Source of the DNA: Craspedostauros australis
Taxonomy: Eukaryota > Bacillariophyta > Bacillariophyceae > Mastogloiales > Achnanthaceae
Direction: 5' to 3'
DNA length: 64,000 nt
Assembly: GCA_026770025.1 (NCBI GenBank)
Contig: JAMXDE010000027.1
Location: forward strand, 310,001-374,000
Shown here: positions 1 through 10,900 of the stretch, in pieces
Numbering within the stretch: the first letter of the stretch is position 1
How the letters are laid out: each line of letters opens with the position of its first letter
Translations under genes and position numbers: made by a program
Notes under the pieces: generated by a model
Databases searched by the model: none
Seen by the model: only the letters and a program-made list of their open reading frames with translations
Told to the model about the DNA's origin: nothing

Positions 1-2484
1 GCAGACGAAGATGACCACAGGTTTGGAAATGGAAGTGAGCAAACGAACGTGCGAACAAGTGAGGACGCGTGCCGAGGAGGAAAGAAACCAACATCGGAGG
101 GTCGCTGTTGCCGTGCGAAGTCGAGAACAATGACGATGCATCATCGACGATGATTGTTGGGGCGGCGAAACGTGGTGGCACCACGAGTACGTCCATGGCG
201 CAAACCACAAGGCCTCAAAAAGTGCCCCAGCATTTGTCTTGTCTGTGACGGGGTGCTGGCGTCGTGAAGGCATTGCGGTGAAAAAGTCAGCCGTCATGGT
301 CATCTTGTGCATCGAGTCTTGCGCAGAAGATGGTGTACGTTCAGGCAACGCGTACCGCCACATCACGACTGCGCACGAGTGGCACGTAGTTGGACAACCC
401 AGGTCGTACGAGAGGTTCTCATTTGGTGGATGGTCATTCGTTGCTCAGGGCATCGGAGATCGCAAAAGAAAGGGACAAGGAGGAGGAGGAGAGTGATTCG
501 GCAACAAGAAGTCACCCAAGATGCTGTTCTGTGATGTCCTGTCGTGTCAACCACAACAGGAAAACAGACATGACATCTATCGTATCCCGCTGTATCGTTG
601 GGAGAGTTGATGCCACCGAGAAGGTGACGCTTTGTCGATCAAGACCGACATCGAGACGAGCCAGAAGAACAAGGAACGTGATGATGATTCTGCTCGGCAT
701 CGATGGCGACAGTTTGCACATTCCGCCCCCGTTCTGATTCCGTTTGACTCCTACTGTACTCGTGCTTCTCGACAATTTCCCTCTCCCTCTTCGTCGATCG
801 GCATCGTGATCGCCAACAGCATCAACAACATCAACAGGCATCGTCAACATGTCGATCATGTTTTACAAGCGCCATGTCACCGTTTCCAACTCTGCTCGGA
901 TCGTGGGAATGCTCCGCACATCTTTCTCATTTCACTTTCGCGACCTCTCGGGGTGTTGTTGTTGTTGACGATGACGACGTCGATGTCTTTCTTGGCGACG
1001 ACCTGATACTGTTGCTGCGACTGCGTGAACAGGTGTGCGAATTCCCATCTTCCTTGTTTCGCCAAAGACGGAGTTGGAGACCTGGGTTGTCTTTCGTGGA
1101 CTGCAACGGTCATTTCGGCAGCGTCGAATGTGTTCTTCAAAAGCACTTTTGCGCCCTCCTGTTGATGATGGTGTGTGGTCCCCCTTTCTGTCTTCTGTCG
1201 TGTGCATGGTGACTTCTGTCGTCTTCGGTTTGGCTCCGTCATCACCATCGGCGTCGTGCACCTCCTTCTTCTCATGGATGTTCTGCGTGGTCGTGGGGCA
1301 TTGTCGGCATCCTGGACAAAACGGACACGGCAACCGCAGCAAGGTACTTTTGCTGTTGCTGTCATTGACGCAGCCGTTTTCATTGTCATTGCTGTCATCT
1401 CTCTGGACAGCTTCACTCCATTCGTGACCTTTGCGCGTTGACAAACGCTGGCAGTCGTGCGGTATCAAGCCACCACAAGACACAGACATTCAGGAAGCAG
1501 AAACAATTCTCGATTCCGACAGAACAACTAACTATCGGAACGACTGACCAACCACAAGAACGCAATTTCCGTTTTTCGTGAGGAGCTCAAGGGATTGTGA
1601 CACGAAACAAAGGTTAATCGGAGCATCACCTCCCCTTGACGTTCGTGTCGCGAAGTTATGTGCAACGTATTGACACCTTTGTGCGACGTGCATCACGTGT
1701 TGAAGACTTAAGTATGCTGACGTCCTACAATGGCACTATCCGAAAATGCAATTGCAATGACAAGGTGTCAGTCACTTAGGTCCCGCCGAATGACAGATGC
1801 CAATTCAATGCGACGTTTGGATCTGCGACATTGGTTGAGCCAATCAGATGACGGATCGAAGTATTCGGGTATTCGTGACGTCAAGCGCAATGAGAATCAG
1901 AACTTCCCGAAGACCTGAAAAGAAATTCCGATGAGCGGATTGGAATTCTTGCTTCGATGTGATTGGTGCATCGAGTGCCGTTCCTCCGATATCGGTGTGC
2001 ACGATCAAAATTGTTCTGTTTGACTCACTTGACCACAGGCGATGGAGCAGTTTCATCGGCGTGGTGACTTGGTCGTTCGATTTTGTTCATGCTGCTTGGC
2101 GCGAGAAAACTGCTTGCACGTGGAAATGCCGTGTTGTTTGTGCTGCTGTGGTGGTTTCACGTGGTGGGACGAAGTAGCACAATAGCCAAGTGGAAGCAAA
2201 CAAACAGAGAGGACAGCCAGCACTTTTTGCGTGGAGAAACGAGCAGCAGGCACACAGAAATGCACCACGGATTCGGCTCTCCTTCCCATAAAATCAGAAC
2301 AACGCCAAAGTTACCCAAACGGAACTCACTCACACGCACTTTCACACGCAGTAACAGCACTACAAACTCCTACCAACTACCACTACAACTACACCCACAC
2401 GACCTCACAACCAACACAACCAACACAACCGATACAACGATAACGACGACAACAGCAGCAACGACAAGCACAACGACAGACAAG
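1..2484. other. Left-edge region without a defensible gene
   Basis: Several overlapping short open frames occur on both strands between about 240 and 1490, but none has a recognisable domain or clean start. The best minus-strand stretch is around 877-1416. It reads as a Gln/Asn-rich, charged segment that could be an exon, but its upstream sequence looks non-coding. Bases 1-150 are open on the plus strand and could be the tail of a gene starting outside the window, with only weak support. From about 2290 to 2484 the sequence becomes strikingly CA-rich with no ATG, which fits a 5' leader for the gene that follows. Confidence 0.4.
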
Positions 2485-3759
2485 ATGATGAGCAACAACA
2501 CCCACAGCAACGACAACATTGCCAGCAGCAACGCCAACAACAAGCGCACGCGCAGCACCAACCGCCGGAAGAGCAACAAGGGAAGAAAGAATGGACAGAC
2601 AAAGCCCACGTCAGCCTCAACTTCATCATCATCAATGTCTCTGCATCAGGTGTGCCTGACTGGCACCCTGCTGCTGTCTCTCGCAGCTCCGCTCACGGCA
2701 GCCTTCGAGGCCACGCACCCAGCAACCATGATGGGCAGACCAGCGCTGCACTCCAGCAGGCAGCATCGCATCGGCACCATCAACAGCGCCAACGCCCACA
2801 ACAACATCCACAACCTCAACTACGATCCACGCAGCAGCCTCATGCAGCTGAACTTCCGCGACTCATCGGATGGCACCATCTCTCCCTCAGCATCCCCCGT
2901 GGGAGCACCGATGACCTCTTCGCCTGTGTCGCACACATCGAAGGCACCTTCGAAAGCAGGCGGCTGGTGGACCTCACTCTTCTCCACGTCGGCAGCCGTG
3001 TCCTCCAACGAAGACACAGCGGCAGAAGACACAGCGGAGCAGGATGCGGTGGACGAGTACCTCGAGTTCCTCAACAGACGCTACCAGAGACTCCACAACG
3101 TCGAGGAGGAGGAAGAGGAGATGAACCAGCAGCCATTCAACGTCATGCAGTGGATCATGAACGGCCAGAACAGGAACGCAGCCCCAGCCACCGCGCGAAA
3201 GCAGAAGGATGCCCTCTACGTCCTCGGAGTGGCCGGCATGGCCTCCCAGAAGCTCCTCCAGAAGCTCCTCCGGGAGCAACAGCAGGAGGAACAGACGCAG
3301 GCCAAGCAACACGCGCTGCTCCAGAGGCAGGAGGAGAAGCAGCAGATGCAGCTGGCATCATCGCCGCTGTCCGGCTCAGCGCCAACAGGCCTGGCCGAGG
3401 CATCCGCCCTCCCCACCTACGCCATCTCCCTCCCGTCCGCCATCATCGACTCGGACGCTGCCGTCGTCTCCACCACGCACAAGATGATCAAGTGCATCCT
3501 CCCAGCTCTCAGAGCCATCTACATCGTGCAGCACAGACGCCAGGAAACTGTCAGGTTCGTATCACACAAGGCCCAGCTGTTTGCCAGCGCGGCTCTGAGG
3601 AAGGTTGTCCGCTCCGTTGCGAATGCGCCAAGAGCCACTCTCCTGTGGGGTGGCGGTAAGAAGAATATGATGTTGACTGTCGCCTTGACCTCAACTTTGT
3701 TCCTTTTGCTGGGACCTCTCGTTCGGGCCTTCCTCGCTGATGGACAATTCCTCAAGTAA
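2485..3759 (+). CDS. Candidate plastid-targeted protein, unknown function
   Basis: This intronless frame encodes 424 residues from the ATG at 2485. That ATG is the first after a CA-rich leader and has A at -3. A hydrophobic signal-peptide-like segment begins at the internal Met at 2635 (MSLHQVCLTGTLLLSLAAP) and ends in TAA followed by Phe. This resembles the ASAF-type cleavage site of diatom bipartite plastid presequences. The next 30 residues are rich in His, Ser, Asn and Arg with little acid, like a transit peptide. The middle carries the motif YLEFLNRRYQRLH, an acidic run, a Gln/Glu-rich coiled-coil-like stretch and a C-terminal hydrophobic helix (about residues 399-417). The true start may be 2635 (374 residues), because the signal would then be N-terminal, although its initiation context is poorer. 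Plastid location is inferred from the presequence; no enzymatic domain was recognised. Confidence 0.7.
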   Translation: MMSNNTHSNDNIASSNANNKRTRSTNRRKSNKGRKNGQTKPTSASTSSSSMSLHQVCLTGTLLLSLAAPLTAAFEATHPATMMGRPALHSSRQHRIGTINSANAHNNIHNLNYDPRSSLMQLNFRDSSDGTISPSASPVGAPMTSSPVSHTSKAPSKAGGWWTSLFSTSAAVSSNEDTAAEDTAEQDAVDEYLEFLNRRYQRLHNVEEEEEEMNQQPFNVMQWIMNGQNRNAAPATARKQKDALYVLGVAGMASQKLLQKLLREQQQEEQTQAKQHALLQRQEEKQQMQLASSPLSGSAPTGLAEASALPTYAISLPSAIIDSDAAVVSTTHKMIKCILPALRAIYIVQHRRQETVRFVSHKAQLFASAALRKVVRSVANAPRATLLWGGGKKNMMLTVALTSTLFLLLGPLVRAFLADGQFLK

Positions 3760-5408
3760 ACATCATCCCCTTCCCAACAACATCACGCATGGGGCGGAGC
3801 GACGTGGCTCTGCCCCTCACAGCTCTGCTGCTGTTGCCACACCATCATCAGTACTGAATGACCCAGGTCGGCGCCATGCGGAGAAACGGCTCTCCCACTT
3901 GCAGTTGTTGACCAACGCAAGTGCAATCATGGTCCGACGTCATCATTACGCAACACAATGCACCACTCGACATGGCAGCTAGCAGCTGGGATGCTTCGCA
4001 TGCGCTCTCCCATTCCACACTTACGATGCGCCCCCTATCGCCCAACCATGGCGCGGCTCTCACCCTGCCATGTCCGCGTCGATTCGCATCATTTCGAAAA
4101 GCAACTCAACTCGACTCAAACCACCACTAACAACAGAACAACAACAAAGACACAGTTCCAACCACAAATTAACCCATAAAGTAATAGAGACAAATCACAA
4201 TTCCGAAACTACAACCAACACCACCTCCTGACTCGCGCAACTTTCTCAGAAGCTACGGTGCAATTGCAAAAATATCCTCCCTTCGGTTTCGTGGCGAGTA
4301 CCCGTGTTTGGCACTATCCTGCAGCTGCATCTTCCCACGTCGCGCGGTGGTGACGAATCAGGCACAAGAGCATTGGCACTCGTGCTCTGCATGCTTCTTG
4401 CTGTGGCAGATGCTGGAAGTGCCGCATCTCCTCCAACCCGCTGTGTGCAACTCGCACCATAATTCCCACGCTGTCGTCCATCTCGCAGACGCACAAACAT
4501 GGATGATCGACTCCGCGTGGCTTCATCCTGTTCCTACGACGACAGCGCTCTTCCGCAACCACCGACTCGAATCTACTCGCATTGGTGTGCAAGGGATACA
4601 CACGCGCTGCAAGGTGCAAATTCTGGATCGACACTGATGATGTGACGCCGCATGACATCGATTGCACGTCATCATTCATCACAGTCCTTCTGGATCTTTC
4701 TTGTGAGATTCCGCTCCTTGACACGCTCCATGCTGACGTGTTTTCACGTTTCCGACATGACGCGATCCGAGAGTCACGGATCCAACAGAACAGACAAATT
4801 CAGTTTCTCTTTGGTACAACAATAGTGCTTTAAAACGGAGCTCGTACAGTCTACATGATCGAAAGTAGATGTGTTGTTGCCTTGCCTTGTAGGTTTTGCT
4901 GTCCTCGTGTTCGTTTTGGCAAAATACTCTCGCACAGTGGTGGTTCAGCAGGTTTCCATCTCCAACTCCACATCCACATCACCTTTTCCATTCCTGTTTT
5001 CTCTTTCTCTCATCATGACGGCGCGAGTACGCTGTCCATCGTGGTTCGTGCATTGTTGCGCCTGCATTGTGTGCTCTTGCGCTCCCGCAACATCATGGAA
5101 GACCCAATGAACGGAACGTACGAACCTCCCTCATGCGAGGATTCCACCGCGATTGATTTCCTTTCATTGCATCTCGCATTGTTTTGTTTTGTTCCGTTTC
5201 AGAGTTCATACTATTTCGTTCCAGTCTGTTGCGTTGTTCCTTTCTGTGGTCCCTCCAAATGCCATGTTTCATTGTGTGGACACCGTTCCGTTCCGTTCCG
5301 TTCCGTTCCATCCCATCCCATCCCATTCCATTCCGTTTCATCAATCTGGTCTTCGTGAACACTCACTCTATTGTGCTCGAATATCACCACAACCAAAAGA
5401 TCGCACGC
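3760..5408. other. Gene-poor intergenic stretch
   Basis: No convincing coding sequence was found in this 1.6 kb. Short frames on both strands around 4246-4833 lack recognisable domains, and each is matched by an equally long frame on the other strand. AC-rich sequence at about 4120-4200 is likely UTR or spacer. A pentamer microsatellite lies near the right end. Confidence 0.5.
5286..5340. repeat. Pentanucleotide microsatellite (TTCCG/TTCCA/TCCCA)
   Basis: Eleven consecutive pentamers are visible: TTCCG four times, TTCCA, TCCCA three times, TTCCA, TTCCG and TTTCA. The drift between variants is what slippage with point mutation gives. It lies just beyond the 3' end of the minus-strand candidate gene that follows. 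Confidence 0.9.
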
Positions 5409-5933
5409 TCATCGTTTCGAACGACCTTTCCCGCTCGACGGTTTTAGACCATCGTAGATCATGACGGCAAAGAGGGACACCACGGCGCCCGACACCCATC
5501 GCACGATCAGTTCGTGATGGATCTCCGGATAATCCCGATCCCAGCTGCGCAATTCCGAACGGATATCCATCTCGCGGCTCGTCCGGTCCATGTTCTGCTC
5601 CACCGCTCGCACGCCGCGCATCCACCAATTGGATTCTCCGGCACCGCGTCCCGGGGTCACAAGATCCAGCACAATCTCAATGGCCTTGTCAACGATCTTG
5701 GCAGGTTCGACCTGTTTTTTCGTTTCATGCCAATGCGTTTCGTTGCATTAAATTCCATTTCGTGTCCGCATTGCATCCAGCACAGAATCGAGTAGAGCGG
5801 TGTTGAGTTGCATGATTTCATGCGCATCCACCGGCGCAAACGGGTCGGAACCGTGATTCGCAAATCGAATCGAAACGCAAGAAGCATGGTGGAATTGATG
5901 ACGATGGTGTGCATTGCATTGCGTTTCAGTCAT
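5409..5933 (-). CDS. Small two-exon protein with a C-terminal membrane helix (tentative)
   Basis: The 3' exon (5409-5711, 100 codons) has convincing coding character. It holds helix-forming segments (AKIVDKAIEIVLDLVTPGRG, then a WWMRGVRAVEQN segment), a hydrophobic helix (WVSGAVVSLFAVMIY) and a basic end. A TAA lies upstream in frame, and an acceptor (poly-A then CAG) sits at 5712-5714. The proposed intron is 5712-5783 (72 bases) with a weak donor, GTGCTG. The 5' exon 5784-5933 reads SDPFAPVDAHEIMQLNTALL near its end, but its first 25 residues are His/Cys-rich and look less coding. The Met at 5813 or an unseen upstream exon may be the real start. A 150-residue tail-anchored protein of unknown function is inferred. 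The donor and start are the weak points. Confidence 0.4.
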
Positions 5934-7015
5934 ATTCACGTATGTGACGAGGGAAGGCATACGCTGATGTGAGAGAAGTGCAACGCAGCATCGCGCGAAT
6001 GTGATATCGTTGTGCCATATGCAAGCACCCTCACTTGGCAAAGGTAAAATCCTCGACCGAGGAATCTCTTGTTGCTTCACAGGAAGTGTCATAAATACGA
6101 GCATAGGACTCTCGTGGAATACAAGATGCGGATGTTATTGTACCAATCAGGCAACAGAAATCTGCTGGTAGAGGCATGGGAATGAACAGATAAACTCGAA
6201 GATGGCCCTTGTGCCAACGCAGCAATGACGCAACCAGCACAAACACACAGCGACACACCCTACGATGCTCGTACCTTGTTGACCGTGTACCAAAAACTGA
6301 TCTGTCCAACAATCCAGGAATCCATCTTTGCCTTTTGTGATCCTTTGTTGCTGTTTCTATCGTCAGTAACGTTGGAATAAGTATAATATGATCGATGGAT
6401 CAACGTAGTTCTTCTGTGGTCGTCGCCACCGTCGTCGCCAGGTTTTTGTGGATCGTGAGAGAATCGACGATCTTGGTGCGCTTGGTGTGTTGTTTTGGGT
6501 GTGTGACAACGATTCTTGGCGCGCGACATTTTCGGTTCTTTTTGAATTTCGTTGTTTTCGGTTGCTGCCGTGATCCATTCGACTAAGCACTAGCGTGCCA
6601 TACGAAAATAGAGTGGATGGAACTGTTTGCTCTTCTGCAGTTTGAAACAGCACAACAACGGCACGCGAGAGGACGCACATTGAAACGTGATTGTATGCTC
6701 TACCCTGTGCAGGCAAGTCTATGGATCAATTTCATGTTGTAGAATCATGCAGTATTTAATCATATGTATTGTGTAGTCCAGTTCACTTGCCTCGAGTGAC
6801 GCTGCGTATTGTGTAGCATGGCACACTGCAGTGCAGCGGACGACTGTTGTCAAGTGCGCATCTCGCGCATTTCGCGTCATGGGCGTACTGTGCAGTGCGT
6901 GTTGTATGATGTGTGTGTTTGTTGTGCCGAGTTCTGTAAAAGCTGTCATACTTCTCATACATACTCGTAGTGTGTTGGGCACAAACGTCGTGGACACGAT
7001 GGGTGTGGTTGCTCA
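5934..7015. other. Intergenic stretch without recognised gene
   Basis: Only short frames without domain signal occur on either strand. A GTGAGG donor-like site near 6033 and a CAG acceptor-like site near 5968 on the minus strand hint at a further upstream exon of the preceding candidate, but the reading frames do not join cleanly. Confidence 0.4.
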
Positions 7016-7928
7016 TCAAATGATGGAAGCCATCACTGCCATACCTCCTCCGATCATCATCATCAAGACGCCAAAGAATTCCAGCGTGGAGCTGTACCCA
7101 CCGTGGATGCGACTGGCGCTGGATGTGTCAGATCCGTTGCCGCGATTGAGGATGGGTGTGGGTTGGCTCGGTTTAACGGTGGCCGTCGTTGACGGGGACG
7201 CTGTCGGCGTTTGTGATCCTGTCGGCTCCATGCTATCCAGAGACGATGGCTCGGAAGACTGCAGGGCGGACGGACCTTGGGTTGGCGATTCGGAACGCTG
7301 AGCCTCCACGTACGTGCTGAACGTCTTGACCGTGGCGGATGTCACCACCCGCATGTACGTGATTTCGCAATCCATGCTCGAGTACCGCTGCTGCACGTGC
7401 TCCATCGCAGCATTCGTCACGAAGCTATTGACCTCGTCCGTTTCGCAGGTGCGTCCGAGGCAGGCAGGTTCGCTGCGCATCAGCAACACCAGCTTCATCG
7501 ACGACACTCGAGAGTTGCACACGGCCTGGTAGAAGTACTCGTAGTAGTCACCGCCGTTGTCTTCGCAAATCCTCAGCAGGTTGTGCTGGAGGTCCTTCTG
7601 GTAGTCAAGTTCGCAGTGCTGCTCCCTACCATTCTTTCGAGAATCGCAAAACGATCCTTGAGACGTCAGATCGACGGCCCGATCCACGATCGTTGCAACC
7701 TCGGCCTTGATGGCTGCGTCACGATTCATAACGTCGATGCCATCCATGCAATGTCCCGTGATCTGTACAAGTGTTCGCGAGTCGGGCGGCACAGCAGAAT
7801 GGTCAATCAAAGGGAAGGGAAGGAGTGGCATGTAAAGAAGTGAGCGACCAAAGCTAAACAAAGCACGATACCTCATCGTATTGTGATTCCGTCAACTGCA
7901 ACAGCAATAGCAACAACGATGGTAACAT
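7016..7928 (-). other. Eight-cysteine C-terminal domain and hydrophobic tail (alternative: separate small secreted gene)
   Basis: Exon 3 encodes 248 residues starting at ITGHCMDGIDVMNRD. Eight Cys are spread over roughly the first 150 residues, then comes a Ser/Pro/Thr spacer (PTQGPSALQSSEPSSL) of the same style as the giant repeats, and a terminal hydrophobic run (FFGVLMMMIGGGMAVMA) with almost nothing after it, as in GPI-anchor signals. Two readings compete. In the first, this is the end of the giant gene. In the second, an ATG at 7928 starts an independent 267-residue protein whose signal peptide is MLPSLLLLLLQ. That Leu run is also what a TTG/CTG polypyrimidine tract before a CAG acceptor would encode by chance. 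The phase-0 match and shared Ser/Pro composition favour the first. The longer frame from 7876 (MRYRALFSF) is an intron read-through. Confidence 0.65.
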
Positions 7929-10900
7929 CAACGCACTCGCCAACGGGCATCGGCATACTCGCACGGTCGAAGCCAAATTGCATCGGCACAATGAGGAAAT
8001 GACATCATTTCCACCATGGGTTTGCCATTTCAATGATATTTGGAGCCTTGCACGGCAGTTGCGCTACATCTCAGCGTTGCGGCCATTTGTTCACTTACTC
8101 CCAACTCATTCGTTGGCGACATCGTCTCAATACTTGGTCGAGCACTGGGTCCGTCGGTCGGCGTCTTGCTGGGGACGGAAGATGGCGAAACTGAAGGAGA
8201 ATCTGTCGTCGGGCTTTGACTGGGCAAAGATGACGGGGAAACCGAAGGAGAATCCGTTGTGGGCTCGTCCGTCGGGTTCGATGTTGGGTTGGACGTGGAT
8301 GGTTGGTCAGAAGGTGCAGCCGTCGGTTTGCTTGTTGGAACCTCCGAAGGGGCCGTTGTTGGAATCGACGTTGGTGATGTGGATAACACCGAAGAGGGAT
8401 TTGGTGTGGGTAGATCACTCGGGGCTGTAGTTGGGTTGGAGGAATCCTTGGTGGTCGGAGCCATCGTTGGCTCATCGGATGGTTGGGCCGTACCGAAACT
8501 ATTTGGTGCCGAAACTGGCTGTTCTAGATCGTCTGTTGTTGGTGTGGGCGATTCAACGTTTCCATTTGTCGGAGTTGGTGCCGATGTTGGTAGCTGGGAC
8601 TCATCTGTTGTTCCGGATGGGATCTTTGTGGGAGAATCAGTTGGATTCTCGGTTGGCGCGTCTGTAGATCCAAAACCTGTGGGCATTTGAGATCTCTCGG
8701 TCGAAGGTGGGTCGCTCGGCTGCTGGGTGGGATTCTGCGAATCGAATGCATTTGGCGCAGATATGGGTGGCTCAACGGTATTTGAAGGCGTGGGATCAGC
8801 TGAAGGCGAGATCGATGGCAATTGCGACGGCGTATCGCTATCTTCAAAAGCATTTGGCGCCGAGACTGGCTGTTCAACCTCCGTGGTTGGGGATGCTGAT
8901 CGAGACGGAGAGACAGTCGTTGATGGTGTCGCAGAAGGCATCGCAGATGATGTCTCAGTCGGTGTCTCAGACGGTGTGGTGGATGGTTGTTCAGTTTCAG
9001 TGGTTGGAGACGATGATTGAGACGGAGAGGAAGTCGTTGACGGTGTCGCAGATGGCATCGTAGACGGCGCCATGGACGGTGCGTCGCTATCTTCAAAAGC
9101 ATTTGGCGCCGAGACTGGCTGTTCAACCTCCGTGGTTGGAGACCATGATTGAGATGGAGATGAAGTCGTTGATGGTGTTGTGGACGGTGTCGCAGATGAG
9201 GTCTCAGTCGGTGTCTCAGACGGTGTCGTGGATGGTTGTTCAGTTTCAGTGGTTGGGGATGCTGATTGAGATGGAGAGGAAGTCGTTGATGGTGTCGCAG
9301 ATGGCATCGTAGACGGCGCCATGGACGGTGCGTCGCTATCTTCAAAAGCATTTGGCGCCGAGACTGGCTGTTCAACCTCCGTGGTTGGAGACCATGATTG
9401 AGACGGAGAGACAGTCGTTGATGGTGTCGCAGAAGGCATCGCAGATGATGTCTCCGTTGGCGTCTCAGACGGTGTCGTGGATGGTTGTTCAGTTTCAGTG
9501 GTTGGGGATGCTGATTGAGATGGAGAGGAAGTCGTTGATGGTGTCGCAGATGGCATCGTAGACGGCGTCATGGACGGTGCGTCGCTATCTTCAAAATCAT
9601 TTGGCGCCGAGACTGGCTGTTCAACCTCCGTGGTTGGGGATGCTGATTGAGACGGAGAGACAGTCGTTGATGGTGTCGCAGAAGGCATCGCAGATGATGT
9701 CTCCGTTGGCGTCTCAGACGGTGTCGTGGATGGTTGATCAGTTTCAGTGGTTGGGGATGCTGATTGAGATGGAGAGGAAGTCGTTGATGGTGTCGCAGAT
9801 GGCATCGTAGACGGCGTCATGGACGGTGTCTCACTATCTTCAAAAGCATTTGGCGCCGAGACTGGCTGTTCAACCTCCGTGGTTGGGGATGCTGATTGAG
9901 ACGGAGAGACAGTCGTTGATGGTGTCGCAGATGGCATCGTAGACGGCGTCATGGACGGTGCGTCGCTATCACCGAAAGCATTTGGCGCCGAGACTGGCTG
10001 TTCAACCTCCGTGGTTGGGGATGCTGATTGAGACGGAGAGACAGTCGTTGATGGTGTCGCAGAAGGCATCGCAGATGATGTCTCCGTTGGCGTCTCAGAC
10101 GGTGTCGTGGATGGTTGTTCAGTTTCAGTGGTTGGGGATGCTGATTGAGATGGAGAGGAAGTCGTTGATGGTGTCGCAGATGGCATCGTAGACGGCGTCA
10201 TGGACGGTGTCTCACTATCTTCAAAAGCATTTGGCGCTGAGACTGGTTGTTCAACCTCCGTGGTTGGGGATGCTGATTGAGATGGAGATGAAGTCGTTGA
10301 TGGTGTTGTGGACGGTGTCGCAGATGAGGTCTCAGTCGGTGTCTCAGACGGTGTCGTGGATGGTTGTTCAGTTTCAGTGGTTGGGGATGCTGATTGAGAT
10401 GGAGAGGAAGTCGTTGATGGTGTCGCAGATGGCATCGTAGACGGCGTCATGGACGGTGTCTCACTATCTTCAAAAGCATTTGGCGCCGAGACTGGCTGTT
10501 CAACCTCCGTGGTTGGGGATGCTGATTGAGACGGAGAGACAGTCGTTGATGGTGTCGCAGATGGCATCGTAGACGGCGTCATGGACGGTGCGTCGCTATC
10601 ACCGAAAGCATTTGGCGCCGAGACTGGCTGTTCAACCTCCGTGGTTGGGGATGCTGATTGAGACGGAGAGACAGTCGTTGATGGTGTCGCAGAAGGCATC
10701 GCAGATGATGTCTCCGTTGGCGTCTCAGACGGTGTCGTGGATGGTTGTTCAGTTTCAGTGGTTGGGGATGCTGATTGAGACGGAGAGGAAGTCGTTGATG
10801 GTGTCGCAGATGGCATCGTAGACGGCGTCATGGACGGTGCGTCGCTATCACCGAAAGCATTTGGCGCCGAGACTGGCTGTTCAACCTCCGTGGTTGGGGA

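Noticed and set aside
877-1489. Minus-strand Cys-containing or Gln-rich small protein at the left edge
   Set aside because: Two overlapping minus-strand frames and a plus-strand frame are equally long; a CPFCPGCRQC-like cluster alone does not make a zinc-binding domain.
7016-7876. Independent 286-residue gene starting MRYRALFSF
   Set aside because: Its first 38 codons lie in a predicted intron with good GT and AG ends. The sequence after the acceptor is better explained as the end of the giant gene or a protein starting at 7928.
8030-8098. C-terminal VSEQMAATLRCSATAV tail of the giant protein
   Set aside because: It starts with a GTAAGT donor at a codon boundary and its composition departs abruptly from the Ser/Pro style, so it is read as intron.
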